From positions 713,704 to 777,703 of the forward strand of contig CALDUT010000001.1 of the NCBI GenBank assembly GCA_937924775.1: DNA of 64,000 nucleotides, given 5' to 3'. The stretch is from an uncultured Gemmata sp. GTDB lineage: Bacteria; Planctomycetota; Planctomycetia; Gemmatales; Gemmataceae. Within the stretch, counting starts at the first letter, position 1; each line of letters starts with the position of its first letter. The notes under the pieces were generated by a model. It ran no database searches. It was not told the DNA's origin and saw only the letters and a list, made by a program, of their open reading frames with translations. Both the position numbers and the translations under genes were made by a program. Below are positions 45,991 to 55,176 of the stretch, one piece after another.

Positions 45991-47880
45991 TTAGTCACTG
46001 GGCTGATGGCCGGTGAGAGCCCGGCTGCCAATGCGGGCGAGGAATCGCGCTTTTTGCGCCGCAGTCAGTTCCTTCGTGTAGCGATCCCGAACGGCTTCGA
46101 CCCAGCGGATTTTCCGCTGCCCATAGTCGCTAATCACCCGCACCAACACCGGGCCGTTGTGTTCCAATGCTCCTCGCAGTTTCGGCTCCAATTCCGCGTG
46201 GGTGGCAATCTCCGTGTAGGCCACGCCGAAGGCCTGGGCCAGAGCTTTGTAGTCGAGCCGCGTCAGGATGGTGGCCGTGGTCCGTAGATACGCGGGCTTC
46301 TGCAGCATCTGCATGTAGTGGTAGGCCTGGTCGTCGAGAATCACGAATTTCACCGGCAGATGTTCGCGGGCCGCGGTGCTGATTTCCAATGCACTCATCA
46401 ACAGGCAACCATCGCCGGTGAGGGTCACCACCGTTTTGCCATAATGCACCCGCTGCGCCCCAATCGCTGCCGGGATGCTCCACCCCATGGCCTGATTGTC
46501 GACCGGGTTGAAGTACGTTCGCGGTTGCCGCACCACGATATGCTCCGCAGCCAAATGCTCGGTAACACTGACATCGGTGAAGAGTAACGCCTCGGGGGGC
46601 AAGAGTTTCCGCAACGCCGCCACGGTCGCCAGTGGATCGACACCACATGGCGCCGGCGGAATGTGGCACAGCGACTTCGCAACTTCGCTTTTGAGTTCGC
46701 GAATATGATTCTGTAGCCATTTGTCTTCACCGCGGCGGAGTTGGTCGGCACAGGCGAGCAGCCGCCTCAAAAACAGCCCGGCATCGGCATGAACCGCGAC
46801 ATCGGTTTTGAGAATCCGCCCCAGATTGCAGGGGTTCGCATCCACATGAATCACCCGCTTCGGCTGCGGGTTGCTGTAGAAGCCGGTCGAGACTTCGCTG
46901 AACTTCACGCCGACGGCCAAGAGGGTATCGACCCCAGACTTGAGCGGGTGTTTCTTGTCGCCGGTGAACACTTTCTCGGCCACTTCGCTGGCATGGGGGC
47001 CGAACCCCCAGCCCACCGCCAGCGGGTGGCACTCGTTGATGGCCCCTTTGCCGCTGACGCTGGTCGCCACCGGGGCTTGGAGCAGTTCAGCCACCGCGGT
47101 CAGTTCGTTGCAGAAGTCCAGGCAGCCCATCCCGGCGTAGATACCCACGCGGTGTTTGGGGTTGGCCAAAAGCAGTAGGGCTTTCTCGAATGCGGCCTCG
47201 TCAAAGGGTAATGGTGGGAGGGCCGGGGGCGGTGTGCGGAAATCGTGGGCTTCGATGAACAGGTTGTACGGCACCACCACAGCCACCGGGCCAGGTTCGC
47301 CGTGGGTGGCAGTCACGAACGCCTGCCGCACCGCGGCGGCGATCTGGCCGACCGTTTGAACCGGATAGACGCACTTGCACACCGGGCGCAGCAGGTCCAC
47401 TTGGTGCAGCGAATGCACCTGGAACGGCCGGGCCTTCTCTCCCTGGGCCACATCCCCGACGATCGCCACCACCGGGGCGGAATCGAGCAGAGCTTCCCCC
47501 AAGCCGGTGAGCGAATTGGTCACGCCGGGGCCAGGCACAACGCACAGCACCCCGGGCCGCCCCGTGCTGCGGGCGTAGCCATCGGCCATGCACGCGGCGC
47601 TAAACTCATGCGTGACAAGAAGATAGGGAATCCCTTGCTGTTTGAACGTGTCCCACAGCTCATTTTCCTGCGCCCCGGGGATGCCGTAGACGCAGCCCAC
47701 CCCTTCGAGCTTCAATGCTTCGGCCAGAGCTTCCGCCCCGGTCATTCGGCCGAAGACCCACCCGGGGTGCCGTTGCTGGCGGATCGTTTGCAGCGGTCCG
47801 GCCGACGCGTGGGCCGCGAAAGCCCCCCCCACCACCGCGCTCCCCTGCAACAACCCCCGGCGGGAAAATGCGAAATCCAT
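45991..47880 (-). CDS. Tat-exported thiamine-pyrophosphate enzyme, acetolactate-synthase-like
   Basis: A 629-residue member of the acetolactate synthase/POX family. Residues 1-30 hold a twin-arginine signal (SRRGLLQGSAVVGGAFAAHA). Next come the TPP N-terminal domain with catalytic Glu92 (VTHEFSAACMADGYAR), the central domain with LLAVGVKFSEVSTG, and the C-terminal TPP-binding domain. There the GDG motif (TLTGDGCLLMSALE, about residue 490) is followed by LDDQAYHY, where an Asp replaces the usual Asn. A Tat signal on this enzyme class is unusual. The reaction (oxalyl, pyruvate or other 2-oxoacid) cannot be fixed. The ATG at 47880 is chosen to start the Tat signal. Confidence 0.85.
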   Translation of the reverse strand: MDFAFSRRGLLQGSAVVGGAFAAHASAGPLQTIRQQRHPGWVFGRMTGAEALAEALKLEGVGCVYGIPGAQENELWDTFKQQGIPYLLVTHEFSAACMADGYARSTGRPGVLCVVPGPGVTNSLTGLGEALLDSAPVVAIVGDVAQGEKARPFQVHSLHQVDLLRPVCKCVYPVQTVGQIAAAVRQAFVTATHGEPGPVAVVVPYNLFIEAHDFRTPPPALPPLPFDEAAFEKALLLLANPKHRVGIYAGMGCLDFCNELTAVAELLQAPVATSVSGKGAINECHPLAVGWGFGPHASEVAEKVFTGDKKHPLKSGVDTLLAVGVKFSEVSTGFYSNPQPKRVIHVDANPCNLGRILKTDVAVHADAGLFLRRLLACADQLRRGEDKWLQNHIRELKSEVAKSLCHIPPAPCGVDPLATVAALRKLLPPEALLFTDVSVTEHLAAEHIVVRQPRTYFNPVDNQAMGWSIPAAIGAQRVHYGKTVVTLTGDGCLLMSALEISTAAREHLPVKFVILDDQAYHYMQMLQKPAYLRTTATILTRLDYKALAQAFGVAYTEIATHAELEPKLRGALEHNGPVLVRVISDYGQRKIRWVEAVRDRYTKELTAAQKARFLARIGSRALTGHQPSD

Positions 47881-48144
47881 TTCGCTTCTCTCCATGCTGA
47901 CGGCAGCGGTGGACCCTTCGGCAGCGCCAGACCCTTCGGATCAACGGCTTATGGAAAGATGTATCGGCGGATAGGGGCGGGAGAATTCGCACAAAATACG
48001 CGATGATAATGAATTGACACTACGGATCGGTCCCACACGCCGCACGGGGGAAAGGTCATAGCCGAGCGTACCACGGGCCGACACCGGGCAACTGCCAAAA
48101 TCCCCTGCCAACGCCCCGCGACCGCGGAAGGGCGGGTATTAGCC

Positions 48145-49266
48145 TCAGCGGAAGGACCGGCGGTTCGCGGCGGTGCCCCCCCCGCGGGCTCGTTTCCACA
48201 GCGAACGAACCAATGCCACCAGCGCGATCAACGCCACGGCCCCGAAATACACTGCGACCATCCGCATCGACACCGGCAGTTCCGGTTCCTCATCGACCGC
48301 GGTGGGGATGTTGGCTAGCCGGGCAACTGCCTCCCGGTGTTCCATCAGCACCTTGCGATTGCTGAAACGCCCGGAATCGACACACTCATTCATAATATCC
48401 AGCGCGGTTTTGAATTCCCCCTGGGCCGTGTACAGTTCGCCCAACAGCCAATACAGGCGAGTGTCGAAGGGGAACCACAAGACCAATTGTTGGACAGTGG
48501 CCAGCGCCTCGGTGAAATCGCCGCCGGGGAGTTTGGCTTTCTCCGCGGCGGCCAATTGCCCCGGTTCGTAGTGCCCTGCGTCGTTGACGAAGCGGATCCC
48601 GAACAGATCGTCGGGTCGTTCTTCCTCCGGCGGCACCTTTTGGCTTTTTTCTTCGTGGAGGCGCAGTTGAATGAATTTCATCAACGGGCCGCGGTTGAGC
48701 TTCACAGACCAGGCCAGTTGGGCGGCGGAAATCCCGGGAAGTTCCTGCGGTGGGGTTTCTTCGTTGGCAATGTCGAGATAGTCCAACGCTTTGGCCCATT
48801 GCCCTTGGGCAATCGCCAGGTGGGCCAGCGTGACGTTAGCCAAGTAGCCGCTGCGTTCGCTGCCCAGAACCCCCTGGGCTTCATCCGGGCGGTTCAGACG
48901 CAGCAAATCGACGGCCAGGGCCACTTTCTCGATCGGGGTGCGGGCCGCGGCCGGCTTTTGCAACGCTTGCCGGACCCGGGCATCGACCTTGCCGCGATCG
49001 GAGAGTACCGGTTGCCCGGTTTTGGGGTCACGCACCGTTTCTTGGGTTTGGGGGTTGGTTTCAAAGAGCGGCCAAGCCGGATTGCCGACGTTTCGCAGAA
49101 CCAACCGACGACGTTTGAACTCTTCAAACGGGTAGGGCTCCGGTTGACCTTTCTCGTTGACAAACACGCAATCGGTGCGGTCTTCCGGATGATAGAGCGA
49201 CGCGTGCCCGTCGGAAACGACCACGGCAACCAGAATGGCGATGGCAAAGGTAATGGCCCGGATCAC
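48145..49266 (-). CDS. Membrane-attached TPR-like protein
   Basis: A 373-residue protein with a signal sequence (ITFAIAILVAVVVSDGHA), a helical repeat region of tetratricopeptide type (for example LAHLAIAQGQWAKALDYLDIA and YWLLGELYTAQGEFKTALDIM), and a C-terminal helix (MVAVYFGAVALIALVALVR) followed by a basic tail. The GTG at 49266 with GAGGA seven bases upstream is preferred to the GTG at 49296, which lacks a spaced site. Probably a scaffold in the periplasm; partners unknown. Confidence 0.75.
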   Translation of the reverse strand: MIRAITFAIAILVAVVVSDGHASLYHPEDRTDCVFVNEKGQPEPYPFEEFKRRRLVLRNVGNPAWPLFETNPQTQETVRDPKTGQPVLSDRGKVDARVRQALQKPAAARTPIEKVALAVDLLRLNRPDEAQGVLGSERSGYLANVTLAHLAIAQGQWAKALDYLDIANEETPPQELPGISAAQLAWSVKLNRGPLMKFIQLRLHEEKSQKVPPEEERPDDLFGIRFVNDAGHYEPGQLAAAEKAKLPGGDFTEALATVQQLVLWFPFDTRLYWLLGELYTAQGEFKTALDIMNECVDSGRFSNRKVLMEHREAVARLANIPTAVDEEPELPVSMRMVAVYFGAVALIALVALVRSLWKRARGGGTAANRRSFR

Positions 49267-49388
49267 GGTGCCGTCCTCAGGGCGAAAAAGCTTCACCTCG
49301 GCGTGGACGAAGACGCCGCTGCAGGAATTCTAGGCTAACCCATCCGCGGGGGCACCCGTGATCCGGGCCCGGGCAACGACGGATGGGT

Positions 49389-49790
49389 TCAGCCAAGGGG
49401 GGCTTCAGCCGTCGGGGTGGGTCTGGCCGAGGCTTCGACGGACGCAACCACCTCCGCGGTGCAATCGCTTCCACCGGTGGTGTTCACCCAGAGTGCCCAG
49501 ATCGTTCCGAGCAGCCCCCAGGGGACCCCCCACGGCCCCAAAAGCAGCGACAACACGCTGTAACGACAACCCAAAAAGAAACGCTGACGCCACGAATGGG
49601 TGAGGTACACCGGGGATTGCCGGCGAATAGTGACGACCACGAAGGAGAACCACATCTCGAAGCGGACATAGCGGGCACCCGGCGGCCGCTGGCTGCACAG
49701 TTTCTCAGCAGCGGGAGGATTTCTTTCGCCGCAATCTGGCCGCACTGCCGCGGACGCTCTATTTTGGCCTATGATTTGCTGAGTATCCAT
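49389..49790 (-). CDS. Small membrane hypothetical protein
   Basis: A 133-residue protein with helices at about 45-60 (FEMWFSFVVVTIRR) and 80-102 (YSVLSLLLGPWGVPWGLLGT), and a hydrophilic tail. The pattern of an aromatic helix, a positively charged loop and a WG-rich second helix recurs in planctomycete hypothetical proteins. The N-terminal 35 residues contain a CGERNPPAAEKLC segment with two Cys. Function unknown. Confidence 0.6.
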   Translation of the reverse strand: MDTQQIIGQNRASAAVRPDCGERNPPAAEKLCSQRPPGARYVRFEMWFSFVVVTIRRQSPVYLTHSWRQRFFLGCRYSVLSLLLGPWGVPWGLLGTIWALWVNTTGGSDCTAEVVASVEASARPTPTAEAPLG

Positions 49791-49908
49791 TGGTCACGGA
49801 ATCCCGGTGGTTTTGCTTGCAATTTCATCATTCCCCAGGTCTGGATGCCTGTGGAATAAGCAACACCCGGTGAAAAACTCGCACGACCCCTGCAACCTGG
49901 CACCATTT

Positions 49909-50124
49909 ATGAGTACCGTTCCTATGCAATTGACGGAGTTGGTGACCCAGCGGATTACCGAACGGACCGGCCGTCGGGTCCGGAATTTGGTGGTCGAAAT
50001 CGAGGCCGACGCGGTCGTTCTCCGCGGGCACACCACCAGTTTCCACGTCAAACAACTCGCCCAACAGAGTGTTCGCGAAACGCTTCCGCACTTGCAACTG
50101 AAAAATGCCATCGTGGTCGACTGA
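49909..50124 (+). CDS. BON-domain-like small protein
   Basis: The 71-residue frame from the ATG at 49909 encodes one BON-type domain: TELVTQRITERTGRRVRNL, then VEIEADAVVLRGHTTSFHVK and a final strand LQLKNAIVVD. BON domains bind phospholipids or mediate membrane contact; here there is no signal peptide. The longer frame to 49807 is not supported. A copy of its 3' end is repeated downstream. Confidence 0.7.
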   Translation: MSTVPMQLTELVTQRITERTGRRVRNLVVEIEADAVVLRGHTTSFHVKQLAQQSVRETLPHLQLKNAIVVD

Positions 50125-50201
50125 CCAAGTAACATCTACGTTGGCTGAGAACGTGCTGAGCACCCCTGGCAACTGAAAAATGCCATCGTGATCGACCGAC
50201 C
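50094..50201 (+). repeat. 33-bp direct repeat of the BON gene 3' end
   Basis: Copies at 50094-50126 and 50169-50201 start GCAACTGAAAAATGCCATCG and differ at two positions. The first contains the stop codon of the BON gene; in the second, the TGA is changed to CGA. The 42 bp between them are unique. It looks like a tail duplication. Confidence 0.85.
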
Positions 50202-50277
50202 CAGCCACGGGCTCAGCCGCTTTCGTCGCCCGGCCCCCCGCTGCGGGGCAGCAGGCCGCGCTTGTAGCCGGAAACCG

Positions 50278-50643
50278 CTACGTTCGTTCGTAACTGCAAG
50301 TGACTGTGGTGCGAATACCGCCGCGCGGTGTCCATTCCGAGACCACCTTGCACCGCACCGGTTGGCATGCGGCGACGAAATCATCCAACAACTTGTTCGT
50401 CACTTGCTCATAGAAGATACCCTGATTACGGTAACGCTGGAGGTAAAGTTTCAGCGATTTCAGTTCGACACACGTTTCCCCAGGGGTGTAGATGAAGGTG
50501 ATCGTGCCGAAGTCGGGCTGGCCCGTTTTGGGACAGACACTGGTGAACTCCGGGCAGACGATTTCGATGGTGTAATCCCGTCCGGGGCGCGGATTCGGAA
50601 AGGTTTCCAGTTGGTCGAGGCAAGGAGTTTCAGTCGGTTCCAT
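50278..50643 (-). CDS. queF: NADPH-dependent 7-cyano-7-deazaguanine reductase
   Basis: Reduces preQ0 to preQ1 in queuosine synthesis. A 121-residue short-type QueF of the T-fold. It has the active-site Cys region [19 protein letters not shown], the zinc-free signature [20 protein letters not shown], and the closing [16 protein letters not shown]. The ATG at 50643 fits the family start. It is divergent from queC, with 105 bases between the starts, so one intergenic region drives both pathway genes. Confidence 0.95.
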   Translation of the reverse strand: MEPTETPCLDQLETFPNPRPGRDYTIEIVCPEFTSVCPKTGQPDFGTITFIYTPGETCVELKSLKLYLQRYRNQGIFYEQVTNKLLDDFVAACQPVRCKVVSEWTPRGGIRTTVTCSYERT

Positions 50644-50748
50644 GGTGTGGCTGCGTATCGAGTGGTGAGTTTCTATTGTGATAGATAGGACCGCAGCCAT
50701 CTTCTAGAGACGAGAAGCCGTTGGCCGCGGCGGCTGGGTGAACCATTG

Positions 50749-51429
50749 ATGAAAGCCGTTGTGTTACTCAGTGGCGGGCTGGACAGTGCCACGGCTTTGG
50801 CCGTGGCCCGCAGCCGCGGGTTTGCATGTTATGCGCTGTCGGTCGATTACGGGCAGCGACATCGCGTGGAATTGGAGCGGGCGGCGGCGGTAGCCCGGTC
50901 GCTGGGGGCCGTGGAACATCGTGTGGTGAAACTCGACCTGCGCGCTATCGGCGGTTCAGCCCTCACCGCCGACATGGCCGTTCCCAAGGATCGCGACGCG
51001 GAAGCCATCGGTCAGGGGATCCCGATCACCTATGTTCCGGCCCGCAACACGATTCTGCTCGGTTTAGCTCTGGGGTACGCGGAAGTGATGGGGGCGTTCG
51101 ATCTTTTCATCGGTGCGAATGTTCTCGACTATTCGGGCTACCCGGACTGCCGCCCGGAGTTTCTGACCGCGTTCGAACACTTGGCCAACCGGGCGACGAA
51201 AGCCGCCACCGAGGGGGCGGGCACGTTTCGCGTTCATGCCCCGCTGTTACACATGACGAAAGCGGAGATTATCCGCGAGGGTATTCGCTTGGGGGTCGAT
51301 TATTCGCAGACGCTCAGTTGCTACGACCCGGGTCGCGGCGGTCGAGCTTGTGGCCGCTGTGACGCCTGCCATCTTCGGAGAAAAGGATTCGCCGAAGCCG
51401 GGGTGCCCGATCCCACCATCTACCAGTAA
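50749..51429 (+). CDS. queC: 7-cyano-7-deazaguanine synthase
   Basis: Converts 7-carboxy-7-deazaguanine to preQ0 using ATP and ammonia. The 226-residue protein has the PP-loop motif [12 protein letters not shown] near its start, [28 protein letters not shown], and four Cys forming the zinc site in [24 protein letters not shown] three bases before the ATG at 50749 is possible. It lies opposite queF; queD and queE are not in this window. Confidence 0.96.
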   Translation: MKAVVLLSGGLDSATALAVARSRGFACYALSVDYGQRHRVELERAAAVARSLGAVEHRVVKLDLRAIGGSALTADMAVPKDRDAEAIGQGIPITYVPARNTILLGLALGYAEVMGAFDLFIGANVLDYSGYPDCRPEFLTAFEHLANRATKAATEGAGTFRVHAPLLHMTKAEIIREGIRLGVDYSQTLSCYDPGRGGRACGRCDACHLRRKGFAEAGVPDPTIYQ

Positions 51430-51558
51430 CGCGAACGGTTGGCCCACCCGATTCGAATAGTCTGCTCACCATCCCAACGAGCTATTTATCCAGGATGGGA
51501 ACTCTTCGCCACAAGCGACCGGTTGGCCATCGGGGGGGGCAATCCGCTGCAGTGGGGC

Positions 51559-51575
51559 TGTTCAATATGTGAACA
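51559..51575. promoter_or_regulatory. TGTTCA-N5-TGAACA palindrome, third copy
   Basis: TGTTCAATATGTGAACA has perfect 6-bp arms, as in the copy at 45945. It lies in the 310-bp gap between the queC stop and the stop of the glycine-rich gene; nothing else was recognised there. Confidence 0.45.
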
Positions 51576-51739
51576 ATTGTGACCCACCATTACGCGGAGA
51601 AATGGACAATTTCTGTACAGCCGATGCGAAAACAATTCTGGGCCGAGGGGTGAACAAGATTCGTACACCGCGTGAGTGAACCTCGTGCTCGCCCCGGGCC
51701 CAGTTGAAGAGTGAGTCCGACGAACGCCGCGTCAGCGGG

Positions 51740-52234
51740 TTATTCATCGCCGTCTTTCTTGGGGCCAAAACCGCCTTTGCCGAAACCGCCGGGGTCACCT
51801 TTGCCAAAGCCACCTTTGCCAAAGCCACCTTTGCCGAAACCGCCCTTGCCGAAACCACCCTTGCCGAAACCGCCTTCTTTGTCAAGTTTGCCTTTCATGT
51901 CTTTGAGTTTTTCAGGGTCGAGTTTGCCACCGCCGAAGCCGCCTTTGCCGAAACCGCCTTCTTTTCCGAATTTCCCTTTCATGTCTTTGAACTTTTCGAA
52001 GTCAAATTGCCGAAAGCCGCCGAGCTTACCTTTCATGTCTTTGAGTTTTTCGGGGTCGAATTTTCCGCCGCCGAAGCCGCCGAAGCCACCGAGATTGCCT
52101 TTACCCCCGGGTTTCTTGACCTCGTCATCTGTCGCCCGTGGCGCGGGGGCTTCCTCGGCTGCATTCGTGGTGGCCGACAAAGTGATGCCACTACCCAGCA
52201 GGAACAAACCCAAAATGAACAGTTTCCGGTTCAT
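51740..52234 (-). CDS. Secreted glycine-rich repeat protein
   Basis: A 164-residue protein. A signal peptide (LFILGLFLLGSGITLSATTNA) is followed by an acidic-basic linker and two kinds of repeat. The first is DPEKLKDMKGKLGGF-type units (three to four copies between residues 55 and 115). The second is GGFGKGGFGKG pentads toward the end. The charge and lack of hydrophobic core suggest a disordered or matrix-like surface protein. AAGGAGA six bases before the ATG at 52234 is a strong start signal. Confidence 0.8.
   Translation of the reverse strand: MNRKLFILGLFLLGSGITLSATTNAAEEAPAPRATDDEVKKPGGKGNLGGFGGFGGGKFDPEKLKDMKGKLGGFRQFDFEKFKDMKGKFGKEGGFGKGGFGGGKLDPEKLKDMKGKLDKEGGFGKGGFGKGGFGKGGFGKGGFGKGDPGGFGKGGFGPKKDGDE
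51775..51890 (-). repeat. Tandem 15-bp repeat encoding GGFGK units
   Basis: Back-to-back units of the form CCTTTGCCGAAACCG (and variants) run through this stretch, the DNA basis of the GGFGKG pentads. The number of units is likely to vary between strains by slippage. Confidence 0.8.
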
Positions 52235-52361
52235 AGGTATTCTCCTTATCCCGTCGAAGTGACCGACATCTATATAAACTCCAAATGTTGGCCCCGGAGA
52301 CTGCCAGCGACATGACAAAATTGTGAGAAACTACGCGATCGTTTGAGAAGGATAGACTCGG

Positions 52362-53276
52362 ATGGTGGATTTGACCGTTTCGCTGGGCCGGCTGAATCTC
52401 CGCAACCCGGTGTTGGTGGCCAGCGGAACTTTCGGCTACGCCAAAGAAATGGAAAGCCTGATCGACTTCGCCCAACTGGGGGGTATCATTCCCAAAACCG
52501 TCACCCAATCACCACGTGTCGGTAATCCACCGCCGCGAACCGTCGAAACCCCCAGCGGCTTGCTCAACGCCATCGGTTTGGATAACGACGGACTGGAACA
52601 CTTCCTCGCTCACCACCTCCCCTATCTGCGGACACTCCCCACCGCTATCATCGCCAACATTGCCGGCAAAAGCGAAGAAGAATTTGTCGCCATGGCGGCC
52701 CGGGTTCATCAGTCGCGGGCGGGTTTGGCCGCATTGGAGTTGAACTTGTCGTGCCCAAATGTGTCCGGGGGGATCGACTTTGCGATCGATCCGGAGTTGA
52801 CCCGCCGCATTGTCCGCCGCTGTCGCGACGCCTGCCCCGAACTGCCCCTGATCGCCAAGTTGACACCCAACGTCACCGACATCGCGGTGATCGCCCGGGC
52901 CGCGGCCGATGGCGGGGCCGATGCCGTCAGTGCGGTCAATACCTTTGTGGGGATGGCTGTGGATTGGCGACGGCAGCGACCGATTCTGGGGAATATCACT
53001 GGGGGGCTGAGCGGGCCGGCCATCAAGCCCCTGGTATTGCGGGCCGTATGGCGGATTGCCCAACTGAAGGCGATCCCAGTGATCGCCGTGGGGGGCATTG
53101 GCACCCTCGACGACGTGATGGAATTTCTGGTGGTGGGGGCCACCGCGGTGCAGATCGGCACTGCCAATTTCTATGACCCCACGGCCAGTGTGCGTATTGT
53201 CGCCGCCTTACCCGCGGCGATTCAATCCCTCGGCGGCAACAGTGTCCGAGCCGTTATCGGCACTTTACGAACGTAA
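52362..53276 (+). CDS. pyrD: Dihydroorotate dehydrogenase, class 1B-like catalytic subunit
   Basis: Oxidises dihydroorotate to orotate in pyrimidine synthesis using FMN. The 304-residue TIM barrel has PVLVASGTFGYAKEME, GIIPKTVTQSPRVGNPPPR, the flavin/substrate motif ELNLSCPNVSGG, NTFVGMAVDW and the FMN-phosphate site VIAVGGIGTLDDVMEF, then GATAVQIGTANF. These match PyrDB rather than the quinone-dependent class. The partner PyrK is not adjacent. Convergent with the ABC permease gene with only two bases between the stops. Confidence 0.95.
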   Translation: MVDLTVSLGRLNLRNPVLVASGTFGYAKEMESLIDFAQLGGIIPKTVTQSPRVGNPPPRTVETPSGLLNAIGLDNDGLEHFLAHHLPYLRTLPTAIIANIAGKSEEEFVAMAARVHQSRAGLAALELNLSCPNVSGGIDFAIDPELTRRIVRRCRDACPELPLIAKLTPNVTDIAVIARAAADGGADAVSAVNTFVGMAVDWRRQRPILGNITGGLSGPAIKPLVLRAVWRIAQLKAIPVIAVGGIGTLDDVMEFLVVGATAVQIGTANFYDPTASVRIVAALPAAIQSLGGNSVRAVIGTLRT

Positions 53277-53278
53277 AG

Positions 53279-54259
53279 TTAGTAATCCATGTTGCGGAAT
53301 TCATAAGCAGCGATGCCCAAGATTACAGCAGCAAATGCTAGCGAACTTAGCACAGCAAGCTCCGGTTGAAATAGACCCTGGGCCCGCACGGCTTCCACCT
53401 CCGGCACCGGTGCTGTATAAGCCGCGGCATTCATCGCGTCGAAAAAGAGGCTGCTCATATCCAGCGGCTTGGGCAGAACCCAATACCCCGCTTCCACCAA
53501 CAACGACGCCATCGGGGTCAGGCCCTCCAGCGGATAAGCCATCAGCCGCAGATAGGTGAAGTTCATCGCCCAACACAGAATCCAAAACAGCAGCGTACCG
53601 AAGATACTCACCACCGTGCTGCGGGTACAAACCGCCAGAAACGCACTGAATGCATAAAACACCGCGAAATTGACCACCAACAGCGGAACGGCCAACCAAT
53701 AGTGGATGTCCCACACCCCGGTGGAAATTCCCAGACCCAGCCACGTTCCGCCGACAAAAAAAAGCGCCTGCAATGCCACAAACAACACCACGCCGGCGTA
53801 CTTGCCCGCCAGAATCGCCGACCGCGACGCCGGTTTCGCCAACAGCACCGTGACCGCGTGGGGTTCTAGAAAGGTCGGCAGAAATCCTGCCGTCCAGAGT
53901 AACGCCAACAGCACGCCCACGGTATCCGCGACCACACCGGCCAGCCACAACTGCAGTTCACGGACCGAATCATCCCGGCTTTTGCTGACCGGATACTTCA
54001 CCATCCCAAAGCCGAGAGCAACCTCGCCACGCGGTTCAGGAATGCCATCAGTCCCTTGGCCGGGTGGCAAGTACAGGGGTAATTCGTAGGGGTGCCGCTG
54101 CAGGGGTTCGTCGCCCCGGATACGCACACTGAGGGTGAAGGCCACGCACAGGAGCGTCAGGCCGAACATCACCCACAACAACCGCGACGCCAGCGACTGG
54201 CGGAACGTATCACGAACCATCCAGCGAACGGTGCGGAGGGTGGTGGGGAATGCGTTCAT
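53279..54259 (-). CDS. ABC-2 type transporter permease
   Basis: A 326-residue integral membrane protein with about six helices. It has the N-terminal coupling helix RWMVRDTFRQSLASRLLWVM, a loop with PLYLPPGQGTDGIPEPRGEV, and VTVLLAKPASRSAILAGKYA, the conserved segment of this permease family. The ATG at 54259 overlaps the stop of the ATPase gene by four bases, so the two are coupled. It pairs with that ATPase; substrate unknown. Confidence 0.85.
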   Translation of the reverse strand: MNAFPTTLRTVRWMVRDTFRQSLASRLLWVMFGLTLLCVAFTLSVRIRGDEPLQRHPYELPLYLPPGQGTDGIPEPRGEVALGFGMVKYPVSKSRDDSVRELQLWLAGVVADTVGVLLALLWTAGFLPTFLEPHAVTVLLAKPASRSAILAGKYAGVVLFVALQALFFVGGTWLGLGISTGVWDIHYWLAVPLLVVNFAVFYAFSAFLAVCTRSTVVSIFGTLLFWILCWAMNFTYLRLMAYPLEGLTPMASLLVEAGYWVLPKPLDMSSLFFDAMNAAAYTAPVPEVEAVRAQGLFQPELAVLSSLAFAAVILGIAAYEFRNMDY

Positions 54260-55056
54260 GCGGCCTCCCGTCGGTACAAATGTTCCAACGCGACTTCCAG
54301 CGACCGCGGCGAACCGGTGTGCGGATCGCGCAACAGCTCGGCTAACGGGCCGTCGTACACCACCCGGCCCGACACCAGAACCGCCACAACATCGCACAGC
54401 TCTTGAACTTCCGCCAACACATGGGAAATGAGCAGAACCGTTTGGCCCGCCGCTTGCCGTTCGCGAATCACTTGGCGGAGCAATTGCCGCCCGAGCAAAT
54501 CCAATCCTTCGGTGGGTTCATCGAGAATCAGCAGATCAGGGTCGTTGAGGAGCGCTTGCGCCAGCCCTAACCGCTGGACCATGCCTTTGCTGAAGCGGGC
54601 AATCGGTTCCTCCTGGCGATCGGCTAGGCCGACACGCTCCAGAAGTGTTGGGATACGCGCTTCCAGCACGTCTGCGGGCACGCCCGACAACCCGCCGTAG
54701 AACGCGAGTAACTCCGTGGCCGACAGATAACGGGGAAAAGCATGGTTTTCATGCATGTAGCCCACCCGGGCCAGGGTCCGGCGATCGCTCAGTGGAGCCT
54801 CCAACCGGGTGATGGTCCCGGCGGTGGGGTGGGTCAGAGATAAGAGCAGCTTGATGAGGGTGGTTTTACCCGCCCGGTTGGGGCCGAGTAAGCCAAAGAC
54901 TCGACCGGTGGGAATGGTCAGCGAGACCCCCCGTAGCGCGGGAATGCCGCCACGTCCCAGGGGGCCAGTCGGGTAAGTCTTCACCACCTGATCGAACACG
55001 GCAGCAGGCACGGTGTTCTCCGGGAAGGTTGACAGCATGTTTCCATCCCGAAACAT
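54256..55056 (-). CDS. ABC transporter ATP-binding protein
   Basis: A 266-residue ATPase. Walker A is LLGPNRAGKTTLIKLL, signature FSKGMVQRLGLAQALL, Walker B DLLILDEPTEGLDLL, and switch His in VLLISHVLAEV. All catalytic residues are intact, though the signature carries SKG for SGG. The ATG at 55056 or the ATG at 55038 may be the start. Followed by its permease gene with overlap. Confidence 0.93.
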   Translation of the reverse strand: MFRDGNMLSTFPENTVPAAVFDQVVKTYPTGPLGRGGIPALRGVSLTIPTGRVFGLLGPNRAGKTTLIKLLLSLTHPTAGTITRLEAPLSDRRTLARVGYMHENHAFPRYLSATELLAFYGGLSGVPADVLEARIPTLLERVGLADRQEEPIARFSKGMVQRLGLAQALLNDPDLLILDEPTEGLDLLGRQLLRQVIRERQAAGQTVLLISHVLAEVQELCDVVAVLVSGRVVYDGPLAELLRDPHTGSPRSLEVALEHLYRREAA

Positions 55057-55087
55057 AGCTCACGCTGGCGAGCTTGGCGGACGCAAC

Positions 55088-55121
55088 GAAAAAAGCCCGT
55101 TCGCTGGCTGGGGAACGGGCT
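55088..55121 (-). terminator. Intrinsic terminator of the VWA/TadG-like gene
   Basis: On the minus strand a 9-bp stem AGCCCGTTC/GAACGGGCT (55094-55102 with 55113-55121) with a 10-base loop is followed by six T. It lies about 55 bases past the stop of the gene at 55177 and before the ATPase gene start, which separates the two transcription units. Confidence 0.85.
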
Positions 55122-55176
55122 GATCGGAATTTGCACACATGAATCAATCTGTTAAGAATTTGGACAGCTCGATCGC

